64,000 nt of DNA from Terrabacter sp. Root85 (GCF_001429185.1 NZ_LMIW01000001.1:1081490-1145489); one strand, 5' to 3'. Counted from the stretch's first letter, positions 53,330 to 62,358 are shown. The notes: generated from the letters alone by a model not told the origin. Translations and numbers: made by a program.

Positions 53330-54190
53330 TCAGTGCCGCACCTGGCACGCCAGGCACCAGTAGAGTCGACGTCCCGCAATCTCCCTCTCCTGCAAGGGAT
53401 TCGAGCACCTCGGGCACGGTTCTCCGGTGCGCTTGTAGACGAGGAACCTCCGGTCGAAGGTGTCACCGAGCCGCTCCCCCGTCAGCCGTCGGCTGATCTC
53501 CCGAGCCCGCCCCGAGCGCTTGGCGCGGGCGGCGGCCTCCACCTGGTCCGGGACGGTGAGGATCTGCGAGAACACCCGACCGAGCGGCATGAGGAGGACG
53601 AGGTCGGCCCAGATCTCGCGCCAGACCTCCTCGGACACATCGACGCCTCGCGTGAGCGGGTCGACGGCGAGACGATGGAGCACCTCACAGCGGTAGACGT
53701 TGCCGACCCCGGCCACGACGGACTGGTCCATGAGCAGCTCCGCCACGGTGCGACGGCTCCGTCGCACCCGGTCCCACCCGGTATCTGCACGTTGGCCACG
53801 CCGCAAGGGGTCGGGTCCGAGCGTCCCGACGATCTCGCGTTGTCTCGCCCGGTCGACGAGGGTGCAGATCATCGGCCCGCGGAGGTCGGCCCAGTGCCCG
53901 GGACCCACGAGCCGCAGCCGGACGGCTCCCACCGGGGCCGGTGGGACGGCAGCGTCGAGATGTTTCACGGGAAACATGCCGATCAGTCCGAGGTGGACGT
54001 GCAGCGTCGCATCCCCGATCTCGACGAAGAGGTGCTTGCCCCAGGCCTGGGCCCGCTCGAACACCCGTCCGTCCAGGCGCTCGGCGTCGGCCGCGAACCG
54101 GCCCTGCGGACTCGACGCCTCGACCTCGTGGCCCCGGAAGGCCCGGTCGAGGCGGTCGGCGAGCGCGTGGATGGTGTGACCCTCGGGCAT
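53330..54190 (-). CDS. Fpg/Nei-family DNA glycosylase (Nei2-like)
   Basis: 286 residues. It starts MPEGHT, with the N-terminal catalytic Pro-Glu of Nei enzymes (PE after removal of Met). The helix-two-turn-helix lies at LMDQSVVAGVGNVYR, and the C-terminal zinc finger is CPRC...CLAC. It excises oxidised bases. ATG at 54190 has AGGGAGG 7 nt upstream. It contains a parS-like site at 53962. Confidence 0.94.
   Translation of the reverse strand: MPEGHTIHALADRLDRAFRGHEVEASSPQGRFAADAERLDGRVFERAQAWGKHLFVEIGDATLHVHLGLIGMFPVKHLDAAVPPAPVGAVRLRLVGPGHWADLRGPMICTLVDRARQREIVGTLGPDPLRRGQRADTGWDRVRRSRRTVAELLMDQSVVAGVGNVYRCEVLHRLAVDPLTRGVDVSEEVWREIWADLVLLMPLGRVFSQILTVPDQVEAAARAKRSGRAREISRRLTGERLGDTFDRRFLVYKRTGEPCPRCSNPLQEREIAGRRLYWCLACQVRH
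53962..53975. promoter_or_regulatory. parS-like site in the Nei-like gene
   Basis: GTTTCACGGGAAAC, one mismatch from the parS consensus, 2 kb beyond parB. Confidence 0.5.
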
Positions 54191-54377
54191 CCTCGACCTC
54201 CCTGTGCCCCTCGTTGCCCCGGTGGCTCGATCCTGCAGGACGTACCCGATCCGCGACGCACCGGGTCCTGGCATCGACGTACCAGTGACCGTGCAGGTGC
54301 TGGGGCTACCGTGGTGCGGGAGAGCAGAGTCAGGGGCTGTGCCCGTATGTTCGACCCCACCGGACCCAGGGGGCCGC

Positions 54378-55817
54378 ATGACCCACACCGCCAGCGTGAC
54401 GGCGGAGCCGGCGACGAGGGAGCGCTCGTCGTGGCGCCCTCGGCGCACACTGCCCGACTGGCTCGTGGTCCTCGGCGCCCTGTGCCTCGCCCTGGTCGTC
54501 ACCGGAGCGGTGCTGCAGGTGGCACACCCGTTCATCCGGCACGACGACTGGTCGTTCACTCTTGGTCGCCACGAGCCGGGATCAACGGCACAGCTCATCC
54601 GCAACCTCTACGAGGGCCGCTGGGTGAACACCGTCTACTGGTACGTGATCGGACAGCGCACCTCGATCGTCGTGGCCTCCACGGTCTTCGTCGTGGCCTA
54701 CTCCGCCTTCGTGTGGGGGTTCGTCCGCGCGCTGGCGCCGCCCACCCGGCTCTCGACGTTCGTCCTGACCTTCGCCGTGTTCGTGTCGGCGATCTGGATC
54801 CGCCTCATCTACTGGCCCGGCACGCTCTCGGCCTCGATGATCGTCGCCGCCACGGCCGTGTGGACGCTCCCCTGGGCCCGGAGACGCCGCTGGATGCTCG
54901 CGGTCTGGATGGTGGTCTTCGTCGTCCTGTCGATCCTGTCCTACCCGCCGGTGGCCGCCCTCGTGTTCCTCACGTTCGTCGTCACGGAGCTCGGTGAGTC
55001 CACGCGCCGCCTGCTCGTCGGGGCCGTCGCCTTCGTCGCGTCGTACGGCATCGGTGTCCTGACGGTGTACGCCCTCAACTGGCTCGCGTTCGGCACGTTC
55101 GGCCTGACCATCTCGGCCTGGCGTCGGCCGAACCCGCTCAGGAGCCTCGACGACCTCACGACCAACGTCGGGCGCTACGGCACCCAGTTCGCCTCCCTCG
55201 TGGCTCTTCTCGGATGGGCGGCCGTCGTCGCGGCCGTCTGCGTCGTCTGGGCGCTCGTCGACTCCACGACGCGACGCGCGGCCGTCATCGTGCTCGGCGC
55301 CGTCGTCATCGTCGTGGGACTCGAGGCGGGGCTCACCGTCTACTCCGGCGTGGTCACCGGCACGAGGGCATCGCTCTGGGCCTGGCCCGCCGTGTGTTTG
55401 CCGGCAGCCTTGCTGCTCAAAGGAATTCGGCCGTCACGGATCGCCGGCCTGGTGGCGCTGGCGCTCATCGCCGTCGTCGGCGTCGTCTCTTGGCGCACCG
55501 ACCTCGGGGCGCACCGGGTGACGCGTGACCAGTACGACGTCATCGTCAGCGACACGGCAGCCCTCGTGGGCCAGCACCCCGGCGACACCGTCGTCATGTG
55601 GATGGAGCCGCGCTGGAAGGCGACGGCCCGGGGCTCGATGACCGCCGTCACCGTGCGGTCCATGCTCTACGACCAGCAGGGTCTCTACCCGCGGTGGTGC
55701 CAGCCGGCCGAGTGCGCGTCCATCGCCCAAGCCGTGCAGCAGGATCCCCACGCCGACGTGCTGCGCGTCGGCGGTCTCACCGTCGTGCGCATCCCCCGTC
55801 CGCCGGCCTGGCTCTGA
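54378..55817 (+). CDS. Polytopic membrane protein, GtrII/glucosyltransferase-like
   Basis: 479 residues with about ten membrane helices, beginning VVLGALCLALVVTGAVLQVA, and a loop after the first helix with HPFIRHDDWSF, an acidic pair typical of GT-C glycosyltransferases. The C-terminal ~90 residues are outside. Resemblance to GtrII-type glucosyltransferases is by pattern only. ATG at 54378 has AGGGGG just upstream. Convergent with parB. Confidence 0.65.
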   Translation: MTHTASVTAEPATRERSSWRPRRTLPDWLVVLGALCLALVVTGAVLQVAHPFIRHDDWSFTLGRHEPGSTAQLIRNLYEGRWVNTVYWYVIGQRTSIVVASTVFVVAYSAFVWGFVRALAPPTRLSTFVLTFAVFVSAIWIRLIYWPGTLSASMIVAATAVWTLPWARRRRWMLAVWMVVFVVLSILSYPPVAALVFLTFVVTELGESTRRLLVGAVAFVASYGIGVLTVYALNWLAFGTFGLTISAWRRPNPLRSLDDLTTNVGRYGTQFASLVALLGWAAVVAAVCVVWALVDSTTRRAAVIVLGAVVIVVGLEAGLTVYSGVVTGTRASLWAWPAVCLPAALLLKGIRPSRIAGLVALALIAVVGVVSWRTDLGAHRVTRDQYDVIVSDTAALVGQHPGDTVVMWMEPRWKATARGSMTAVTVRSMLYDQQGLYPRWCQPAECASIAQAVQQDPHADVLRVGGLTVVRIPRPPAWL

Positions 55818-55830
55818 CGGACGGTGTGCG

Positions 55831-56937
55831 TCAGTCGCGCGCCGGGGACGACATGCCCATGAGCCCGAGGATGCGGCGCAGGTCCTCCATCGAGGCGAAC
55901 TCGACCGTGATCTTGCCCTTGCGCTGACCCAGCGCGATCGCGACCCGGGTCTCGAGGTGGTCCGAGAGTCCCGAGGTGAAGTCGTCGAGCTGCGGGTGGC
56001 GGCTCCCTGCACGCGGCCGACGGGGCTTGGGGGCGTCATTGCCCTCGCCGAGCGCGACGAGCTCCTCGACGTTGCGCACGGACAGGCCCTCGGCCACGAT
56101 GCGCTGGGCCATCCGCTCCATAGCCGCACCGTCGGCCATGCCGAGCAGGGCGCGAGCGTGGCCAGCACTCAGGACACCGGCCGCCAGGCGTCGCTGCACG
56201 AGTGGCGGGAGCTTGAGCAGCCGCAGGGTGTTGGAGATCTGCGGTCGGGAGCGACCGATGCGCGTGGCGAGCTCCTCGTGGGAGCACCCGAAGTCGTCGA
56301 GCAGCTGCTGGTAGGCCGCGGCCTCCTCGAGCGGGTTCAGCTGGCTGCGGTGCAGGTTCTCGAGCAGTGCGTCGCGCAGGAGGTCGTCATCGCTCGTGTC
56401 CTTGATGATGGCCGGGATGACGCCCAGGTCCGCAGCCTGCGAGGCACGCCAGCGGCGCTCACCCATGATGAGCTCGAAGGTCTTGCCCTCGGCCTCGTCG
56501 AGCTGGTCGGCGGGGATGCGCCGCACGACGATGGGCTGGAGCACGCCGATCTCACGGATGGAGTGCACCAGCTCGCCCATGTGGTCCTCGTCGAAGACCG
56601 TGCGCGGCTGCTTGGGGTTCGGGCGGATCGAGTCGATGTCGAGCTCGGCGAACTCGGCGCCGGGGACGACGGCGAGTCCACTGCTCGTCGTCTCCGCTTC
56701 CTGGACCGGAGCGTCACTGCTGGATGTCGACGTGCTCGGGGCGGCCGTGCTCGGCGGCGTGGTCAGATCGGCAGCCCCGTCGGGACCGGCCGGTGCACCC
56801 GGCGCCTCGGCCGTGGTGAGCCCTGCCTGCTTCTGCTCGGTGAAGAAGACGTCCACGGGTCGACCGGCGCCTCCGCTCGGCGCGCTCGGGATGAGTGCCC
56901 CGAGGCCTCGACCCAGTGCTCGACGCTTCTCCGCCAT
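55831..56937 (-). CDS. parB: Chromosome partitioning protein ParB
   Basis: CTP-dependent clamp that binds parS and organises the origin. 368 residues. Start [18 protein letters not shown] is preferred at 56937 (GAGGGG 7 nt upstream) over ATG 56970. After an acidic linker come the ParB N-domain ([23 protein letters not shown]), the helix-turn-helix ([20 protein letters not shown]) and the C-terminal dimer domain. A -10 (TAGACT, minus 56990-56985) suggests its own promoter just below the parS cluster. Confidence 0.97.
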   Translation of the reverse strand: MAEKRRALGRGLGALIPSAPSGGAGRPVDVFFTEQKQAGLTTAEAPGAPAGPDGAADLTTPPSTAAPSTSTSSSDAPVQEAETTSSGLAVVPGAEFAELDIDSIRPNPKQPRTVFDEDHMGELVHSIREIGVLQPIVVRRIPADQLDEAEGKTFELIMGERRWRASQAADLGVIPAIIKDTSDDDLLRDALLENLHRSQLNPLEEAAAYQQLLDDFGCSHEELATRIGRSRPQISNTLRLLKLPPLVQRRLAAGVLSAGHARALLGMADGAAMERMAQRIVAEGLSVRNVEELVALGEGNDAPKPRRPRAGSRHPQLDDFTSGLSDHLETRVAIALGQRKGKITVEFASMEDLRRILGLMGMSSPARD

Positions 56938-57061
56938 TCGCCAACCCCTCGCCATCTCCGACGCGGCCATCGCGTCCGTCGGTCAGTCTAGGTGCACGTG
57001 ACCACTCCGCCCGCGCACCTGACCTCATGTCGCGCTATCACGTCGACACGCCAGCGGCGAC

Positions 57062-57075
57062 GTTCCACGTGAAAC
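57062..57075. promoter_or_regulatory. parS site (1 mismatch)
   Basis: GTTCCACGTGAAAC in the parA-parB intergenic region. Confidence 0.8.
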
Positions 57076-57102
57076 GACGCCGGTCGCTCCGAGTCTCACG
57101 AT

Positions 57103-57116
57103 GTTTCACGTGGAAC
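57103..57116. promoter_or_regulatory. parS site (1 mismatch)
   Basis: GTTTCACGTGGAAC, 41 bp from the preceding site; the mismatch is the mirror image of that one. Confidence 0.8.
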
Positions 57117-57204
57117 GGTGGGTGGCCGTGACAGGCCCGTCGTCCCCCTGCTGGAGAGTGCGCCTGGACGCCCGAGTCCTCTGACGCCGAGCCGCGTCCG
57201 TCTC

Positions 57205-57218
57205 GTTTCACGTGAAAC
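57205..57218. promoter_or_regulatory. parS site (perfect)
   Basis: GTTTCACGTGAAAC, the 14-bp actinobacterial consensus, between parA and parB. A degenerate half-like copy follows at 57286-57299. Confidence 0.93.
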
Positions 57219-57371
57219 GAGCGTCGACGGGACTGGCAGTGACACGCCTACCCCACCCTGTCGAGCCGCTCAGCGACTTCCTCTTGTTTCACCTGGACTC
57301 TGCGACGTCTCGAGGTGCATCGAGCGGCCGCCGGGCGCAGCGCTCCTCAGCTCAAACGGATGCGAGTGCGC

Positions 57372-57385
57372 GTTTCACGTGAAAC
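57372..57385. promoter_or_regulatory. parS site (perfect), overlapping the parA terminator
   Basis: GTTTCACGTGAAAC; its last 5 bases form the start of the terminator stem at 57381. Confidence 0.93.
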
Positions 57386-57418
57386 GGGGCCGTCACCAGA
57401 CGATGACGGCCCCGTTTC
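57381..57418 (-). terminator. Terminator after parA
   Basis: Perfect 15-bp stem (57381-57395 with 57404-57418) and an 8-nt loop, 21 nt past the parA stop. It explains why parB has a promoter of its own. With the parS sites it fills most of the 500-nt parA-parB gap; no gene is seen there. Confidence 0.85.
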
Positions 57419-57439
57419 GGGACGAGGATCGTGTCGAGG

Positions 57440-59128
57440 TCAGGTGCGACCGGCGGCTCCGCGGTCGGCGATCTCACCCGCCGCCTCGAGGTACGCGAGA
57501 GCCCCACTGCTTGCCGGGTCGTAGGTCATCACGGTCTCGCCGAAGCTCGGCGCCTCCGACACCCGGACCGAGCGGGGCACCGACGTCCGGAGCACTTCCG
57601 TGGGGAAGTGCTCGCGGACCTCGTCGGCGACCTGGGCCGACAGGCGCGTCCGGCCGTCGTACATCGTCAGCAGGATCGTGGAGACGTGCAGCGCCGGGTT
57701 GAGGTGACGCTTGACGAGGTCGATGTTCTTGAGCAGCTGCGAGAGACCCTCGAGGGCGTAGTACTCGCACTGAATGGGGATGAAGACCTCGCTGGCGGCG
57801 ACCATGGCATTGACGGTGAGCAGGCCCAGACTGGGCGGGCAGTCGATGAGGATGTAGTCGAACTCGTGTCCGGCCTCAGCTGCGGCAGTGATCGCCTTCT
57901 GGAGGCGCGACTCACGCGCCACGAGCGAGACCAGCTCGATCTCGGCACCGGCGAGGTCGATCGTCGCCGGTGCGCAGTAGAGGTTCTCCACCGTGGTGCA
58001 GCGCTGCACGACATCGAGCAGCGGGGTCCCCTCGACGAGCACGTCGTAGATCGACGGCACCTCGGCGTGGTGGTCGATCCCCAGGGCCGTGCTGGCATTG
58101 CCCTGCGGGTCGAGGTCGATGACGAGGGCCTTGAGTCCCGACTGCGCGAGGGCGGCCGCGACGTTGACCGTCGTCGTCGTCTTGCCGACGCCGCCCTTCT
58201 GGTTGGCCACGGTGAGGACCCGTGGACCCACCGGCTTCGGGAACGGACGACCGGTCAGCTGGATGCGGCGACGGGCGTTCTCGGCGAGCTCCATCGCCAG
58301 CGGCGTGTCCTGGCCGGCGGTCGGGATGGCCGCTGCGAGGGCCTCACGATCGGCATGGTCGGCCCTGAGCTCGGAGGCGCGTCGGGCTTCGTCCACAGCG
58401 TTGTCCCCAGCCTCGGTCGACGTGATTTCCCGTTCAACAGAGGCATTTCCCGGAGCGTCATCCACCGCGTTGTCCACAGGGGCCGGCAGCTCGTCGTGCG
58501 CCGCTTCGACCCCCGGAACCTCGGCCTCCGAGGGTGTGAGACCCGAGTCCTCGACCGGCCGGTCGTCGGGTGCCGCTCCTGCAGCGGGCTCGATCACCTG
58601 ACCCTCACCGAAGGCCGCGGCCTCGTCGGCGAGCGGCTGCTCGGTCGACGGCAGCGGCTCGTCGGAGGCCGAAAGGTCGTGCCCGAGCTCGAGGGGATCG
58701 GGCTGCGCGCCCGGCGCCTCGGTGTCGGAGGACATGGGCTCGACGTGCGCTTCCACCGTCCCGGGGCCACGCTCGCCGGCCCCGTCATCCGAAGCGATGT
58801 CGTCGCCGGGCTCCGTGGCGCCGGGCTCCGTGTCGACGGTGCTCTCGTCGACCGCACCCTCGTCGTGCGTCCCCGCCCCGTCATCGGTTCGGGACGTGGC
58901 GTCCGCCGGAGACAGGGTATCCGCGACCTCGCCGGTGCCGGAGTGCGCCGCCTCGGCAGCGTTCGCTGCCTGCGTCTCGTCGCCCGACGTCTCGCGTCCC
59001 GACTCTGCCTGCTGCCCGTCACTCGTTTCACGTGAAACGCCCAACATGCGCGCGAGCCACCCGAGACGTCGGTGCTCCGGTCCCGGTTCGGGTTCACTCG
59101 GCCAGCCCAGGTTGGTCGACATCGTCAC
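57440..59128 (-). CDS. parA: Chromosome partitioning ATPase ParA with long acidic N-terminal extension
   Basis: Walker-type ATPase that moves ParB-parS. The core occupies the last ~260 residues: deviant Walker A (NQKGGVGKTTTTVNVAAAL), VIDLDPQGNAST, and IDCPPSLGLLTVNA. It is preceded by about 270 residues rich in Glu, Asp, Ala and Ser, whose coding DNA contains a perfect parS and DnaA-box-like sites. Usual ParA is 300-350 residues, so the start is uncertain. GTG at 59128 follows GGAGG by 10 nt; ATG 59122 is next, and shorter starts near the core (MELAENARRR) are possible. Starts beyond 59208 would overlap rsmG. Confidence 0.9.
   Translation of the reverse strand: MTMSTNLGWPSEPEPGPEHRRLGWLARMLGVSRETSDGQQAESGRETSGDETQAANAAEAAHSGTGEVADTLSPADATSRTDDGAGTHDEGAVDESTVDTEPGATEPGDDIASDDGAGERGPGTVEAHVEPMSSDTEAPGAQPDPLELGHDLSASDEPLPSTEQPLADEAAAFGEGQVIEPAAGAAPDDRPVEDSGLTPSEAEVPGVEAAHDELPAPVDNAVDDAPGNASVEREITSTEAGDNAVDEARRASELRADHADREALAAAIPTAGQDTPLAMELAENARRRIQLTGRPFPKPVGPRVLTVANQKGGVGKTTTTVNVAAALAQSGLKALVIDLDPQGNASTALGIDHHAEVPSIYDVLVEGTPLLDVVQRCTTVENLYCAPATIDLAGAEIELVSLVARESRLQKAITAAAEAGHEFDYILIDCPPSLGLLTVNAMVAASEVFIPIQCEYYALEGLSQLLKNIDLVKRHLNPALHVSTILLTMYDGRTRLSAQVADEVREHFPTEVLRTSVPRSVRVSEAPSFGETVMTYDPASSGALAYLEAAGEIADRGAAGRT
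58389..58478. promoter_or_regulatory. DnaA-box group inside the parA extension
   Basis: A perfect TTGTCCACA at 58470-58478 and two one-mismatch boxes, TCGTCCACA (58389-58397) and TTGTCCCCA (58401-58409), all in one orientation. Confidence 0.45.
59025..59038. promoter_or_regulatory. parS site (perfect) within parA
   Basis: GTTTCACGTGAAAC, read as Val-Ser-Arg-Glu-Thr in the parA extension. Confidence 0.93.
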
Positions 59129-59207
59129 AGGGAGTGCACCTCCGGGTTTGAGGGACGGCCCGCGGCTGGATCCGCGAGGGTCGTCCATCGAAATGGTCTG
59201 GACACGA

Positions 59208-59999
59208 TCATGGCTGATGGCGCGGACGCCCGCCCGCTTCCGGGTCGGAGCGTCGCGAACCGCGCGGCCGATCAGCCCGACGGCGGGCCGAACCGGCACT
59301 GGACGGCTGGCGCGAGCGGAACCGTCGACGGTCCACGACCTCGCCGATCGTCGCCCGGAGCACGATGGTGGGGTCACCCAGGAGGTCCCCACCGTACTCG
59401 TGCACCTCGGCGTCGATCACGCCGAGACGCGTGAGTGCCGTACGTCCTTCGGCCAGCTCGTCGACGGCGCTGCTCCCCTTCAGGGCGAGCAGGCTGCCGC
59501 CCGACTCGAGCAGCGGGAGCGTCCATTCGGCGAGCTGCACGATGCGTGACACCGCCCGGGCCGTGACCCACGGGGCGTGCAGCCGGTCCCACATGGTCTC
59601 GGCCCGCGCCGTGTGCACCGTGACGTTCGTCAGACCGAGCTGGGCGACGGTGCCCGACAGCCACCCGGTGCGCCGGGCGAGCGGCTCGACGAGGTGCAGG
59701 TCCAGGTCGGGACGCGCGATGGCCAGAGCCAGACCGGGGAGACCGGCACCCGACCCCACGTCGATGACCTGCTGCGTCTCCCCGCTCCGGGGGATCGCCT
59801 CGTGGACGACGCCGCAGTTGAGCACGTGACGGTCCCAGAGCCGCGGTGTCTCACGAGGGCCGATCAGGCCGTGGCTGATCCCGGTGTCCGCCAAAACCGC
59901 CACGAAGTGCTCGGCCAGCGCGAGCCGGTCCCCGAAGACCGCGGATGCCGCGGCCGGCGTCGCGGGCAGCTCCGCCGGGTCGAGAGCATCGTGGGTCAC
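59208..59999 (-). CDS. rsmG: 16S rRNA (guanine-N7)-methyltransferase
   Basis: Methylates G527 of 16S rRNA. 263 residues. SAM motif VIDVGSGAGLPGLALAIARP, LVEPLARRTGWL, and ARAVSRIVQLAEW are typical; the C-terminal ~45 residues are a basic Arg-rich tail beyond the family length. Conserved neighbour of parA and jag. ATG at 59999. Loss is linked to streptomycin resistance in other species. Confidence 0.96.
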   Translation of the reverse strand: MTHDALDPAELPATPAAASAVFGDRLALAEHFVAVLADTGISHGLIGPRETPRLWDRHVLNCGVVHEAIPRSGETQQVIDVGSGAGLPGLALAIARPDLDLHLVEPLARRTGWLSGTVAQLGLTNVTVHTARAETMWDRLHAPWVTARAVSRIVQLAEWTLPLLESGGSLLALKGSSAVDELAEGRTALTRLGVIDAEVHEYGGDLLGDPTIVLRATIGEVVDRRRFRSRQPSSAGSARRRADRPRGSRRSDPEAGGRPRHQP

Positions 60000-60048
60000 G
60001 CGCTCTCACTCCTCGTGGATGCCGTCTCGGATGCAGCGGTCGATTCCC

Positions 60049-60062
60049 GTTTCACGTGAAAC
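60049..60062. promoter_or_regulatory. parS site (perfect) between rsmG and jag
   Basis: GTTTCACGTGAAAC in the 72-nt gap between the two genes, closest of all to dnaA. Confidence 0.93.
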
Positions 60063-60071
60063 GGGGGGTGG

Positions 60072-60797
60072 TCAGGCAGGAAGGATGACGATGTGACGGT
60101 GCGGGTCGACACCCTCGGACTCGGACACGAGACCGGCGGCTGCGACCTCGTCGTGAACGACCTTGCGCTCGAAAGCGGTCATCGGCTCGAGCGCGCGCTT
60201 CGTCCCCGACTCCTGCACTTCGGCAATGGCGACCTTGGCCAGCTCGACGAGAGCCGAACGACGCTGCGCGCGGTGGCCGGCGATGTCGAGCATGAGGCGG
60301 CTCCGCTCGCCGGTCTCGACCTGCACGGCCAGTCGGGTCAGCTCCTGCAGGGCCTCGAGCACCTTGCCGTCGGTCCCGACGAGGCGACGCGGGACGCGGC
60401 CCTCGTCGGAGTCGACGATGGCGATCGCGGCTCGGTCGCCGTCGACGTCGACGTCGATGTCCCCATCGAGGTCGGCGATGTCGAGGAGGGTCTCGAGGAA
60501 GTCGGCCGCCACCTCACCCTCGCGCTCGAGCATCCGGACCCGCGACTTCTTCTCGCCCTTGTCGGCCTTGTTGCCCTGGTCCTCGACCTCGGGCTCGTCG
60601 GAGTCCACAGTCGCGTCCGAGCTCTCGGCCGACGAGGCGGTCTCCACCGCCTCGTCGCTCCGGGAAACCTCGACCGACGGGGTGGACTCGGGCACCTCGG
60701 TGACCTGCTCGGTGGTCTCGCCGGTGGTCTTTCCGGTGATGGGCTCGGCAGTGGCGTCAGTGGGCGTCTCGACGTCCGTGGCCTGGGTGTCGCTCAT
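60072..60797 (-). CDS. jag: Jag/KhpB RNA-binding protein
   Basis: 241 residues: an acidic Thr/Glu/Ser N-terminus (~90 residues), then KH (RLVGTDGKVLEALQELTRL) and R3H (MTAFERKVVHDEV, HRHIVI) domains. With YidC and the RNase P genes it belongs to the ancient rpmH-rnpA-yidD-yidC-jag block. ATG at 60797 (MSDTQATDV) follows GGAG-like purines. In other bacteria it binds RNA in cell-division control. Confidence 0.95.
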   Translation of the reverse strand: MSDTQATDVETPTDATAEPITGKTTGETTEQVTEVPESTPSVEVSRSDEAVETASSAESSDATVDSDEPEVEDQGNKADKGEKKSRVRMLEREGEVAADFLETLLDIADLDGDIDVDVDGDRAAIAIVDSDEGRVPRRLVGTDGKVLEALQELTRLAVQVETGERSRLMLDIAGHRAQRRSALVELAKVAIAEVQESGTKRALEPMTAFERKVVHDEVAAAGLVSESEGVDPHRHIVILPA

Positions 60798-60829
60798 TGG
60801 AAACTCCTTCGTTCACCGGGGGGCAGATC

Positions 60830-60893
60830 TGTGGACAACTCACGTCTTCGCAGGTCAGAGGCCCCAAGGCAGTGTGGACAAGTGTGTGGATGA
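60830..60893. promoter_or_regulatory. DnaA-box group between yidC and jag
   Basis: TGTGGACAA (reverse of TTGTCCACA) at 60830-60838 and 60873-60881, plus a one-mismatch TGTGGATGA at 60885-60893. All face the same way in the 99-nt gap. Confidence 0.65.
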
Positions 60894-60896
60894 ACC

Positions 60897-61889
60897 TCAG
60901 CGGCGGTTCTTGGTCGGCTGCGTGCGGGCACGCTTCTTGCCCTTCGGCTGCTGGCGCTGACCCGACTTGACCGCGTCGTCGGGGACGGTCTCGGTCGACT
61001 CGAGGCCCGGCACGGTCAGCTCCTGCATGTCCTTGCCCTTGCGCTTCATCCGCTCACGGCGGGCGCGCTCGGCCTCGGACCCGGGCGCCGGCATGTTGCG
61101 GATGACGTAGAACTGCTGGCCCATGGTCCACAGGTTGGTGGTCAGCCAGTAGATCAGGACGCCGATCGGGAAGTTGACGCCCGAGATCGCGAAGAAGATC
61201 GGCATCAGGTACAGCAGGACCTTCTGCTGCTTCGCAAACGGGTTGTCCAGAGCGGCTGCGGGCATGTTCTTGCGCATCAGCTGGTACTGCGTCGTGAACG
61301 TCGTGGCCGACATGAGGATGATGAGGACGGCCGTGAGGATCTTGACGTTGAGGGAGGCTCCCGGCGTCAGGAAAGAGTCCGACAGCTTGGCGCCGAAGAT
61401 CGTCGAGCTCTCGATCTGCGCCGCCACCTCGCGGGTGATCGGGCCGATCGCGTCGTGGCCGGGCACCCCCTCGGCCTGGGCCTTGAGGTTGTTGAGCAGC
61501 TGGAAGAGCGCGAAGAAGAAGGGGCTCTGGATGAGGATCGGCAGGCAGCTGCTGAACGGGTTGGTCCCGGTGCGCCGGTAGAGATCCATGATCTCCGCCT
61601 GCTGGGCCTTCTGGGACTCAGGGTCTCGCTTGCCCTTGTACTTCTTCTGGATCTTCTGCATCTCCGGCTGGATGAGCTGCATCCGGCGGGAGGAGTGGAT
61701 CTGGCGCACGAAGAGCGGGATGAGCAGGAGTCGGACGACGACCGTGAGGCCGACGATCGACATGGCCCAGGCCCAGCCGGCCAGGTCACCGTTGAGGCCG
61801 ATCTTGTCGAAGAGCCAGTGCCAGCCGTACATGACCCAGGCTTCACCGAGCTTGATCGGATAGAGCAGGGTGTTGAAGAAGTCGATCAC
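60897..61889 (-). CDS. yidC: YidC/Oxa1 membrane protein insertase
   Basis: 330 residues, Gram-positive type without the large periplasmic domain. Helices are seen at the N-terminus (WAWAMSIVGLTVVVRLLLIP), followed by the cytoplasmic hairpin (EMQKIQKKYKGKRDPESQKA), FSSCLPILIQSPFFFALFQL, and later helices around VLLYLMPIFFAISGVNFPIG. The tail is Lys/Arg-rich (PKGKKRARTQ) for ribosome contact. GTG at 61889 follows AGAGGAAAC. Confidence 0.96.
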   Translation of the reverse strand: MIDFFNTLLYPIKLGEAWVMYGWHWLFDKIGLNGDLAGWAWAMSIVGLTVVVRLLLIPLFVRQIHSSRRMQLIQPEMQKIQKKYKGKRDPESQKAQQAEIMDLYRRTGTNPFSSCLPILIQSPFFFALFQLLNNLKAQAEGVPGHDAIGPITREVAAQIESSTIFGAKLSDSFLTPGASLNVKILTAVLIILMSATTFTTQYQLMRKNMPAAALDNPFAKQQKVLLYLMPIFFAISGVNFPIGVLIYWLTTNLWTMGQQFYVIRNMPAPGSEAERARRERMKRKGKDMQELTVPGLESTETVPDDAVKSGQRQQPKGKKRARTQPTKNRR

Positions 61890-61983
61890 GTGTTTCCTCT
61901 GTGGTCTGGTGGGCCGGCCGGTTCAGCTCGGGCTCGAGGTGTCTGGGCCACTCACCACTGATCGGCAACCATATGCCGGTTGG

Positions 61984-62358
61984 TCAGGTCGTGGGTTCGC
62001 GGTGGGAGACCGCGTGCGGGACTGCGTGCGGGGCGTGCTCGTCGTGCTGGTGGTCGTGCTCGTCCTCGGCGGTTCCGGCCGGACGGAAGTCCTCCGGCCG
62101 CACGTCGTTTCGCGTCGCCCACGTCTGGGGAACGGGGTCGACCCCGCCCGGGTTCCACGGGTTGCAGCGGCCGAGCCGGCGGATCGCGAGCCAACCACCA
62201 CGTAACGGTCCGAACCGGGTCAGCGCGGTGACGGCATACGCCGAGCAGCTGGGGTAGAAGCGGCAGCTGGGTCCGGAGAGTGGGGAGACGAACCGCTGGT
62301 AGAAGCGGACCGCCAGCAGCAGGGGCGCCGCGAGCACCTGGTTGACCGTGGGGCTCAT
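61984..62358 (-). CDS. yidD: YidD membrane protein insertion efficiency factor
   Basis: 124 residues: amphipathic N-terminus ([19 protein letters not shown]), the three-cysteine core [15 protein letters not shown] and [13 protein letters not shown], then a His/Asp/Glu-rich tail of ~45 residues. ATG at 62358 overlaps the rnpA stop (ATGA). Confidence 0.95.
   Translation of the reverse strand: MSPTVNQVLAAPLLLAVRFYQRFVSPLSGPSCRFYPSCSAYAVTALTRFGPLRGGWLAIRRLGRCNPWNPGGVDPVPQTWATRNDVRPEDFRPAGTAEDEHDHQHDEHAPHAVPHAVSHREPTT

Noticed and set aside
57286-57299. Possible further parS (GTTTCACCTGGACT)
   Set aside because: Several mismatches, including at the central CG; at best a decayed site.
59129-59392. 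ParA starting at 59392
   Set aside because: This would overlap rsmG by more than 180 nt; the GTG at 59128 has a better ribosome site and no overlap.
61970-61982. ATATGCCGG as a further copy of the window-wide motif
   Set aside because: It lacks the G of GTATGCC and was not counted; 32622 and 39248 (AACGCATACG, CACGCATACG) were likewise left out.
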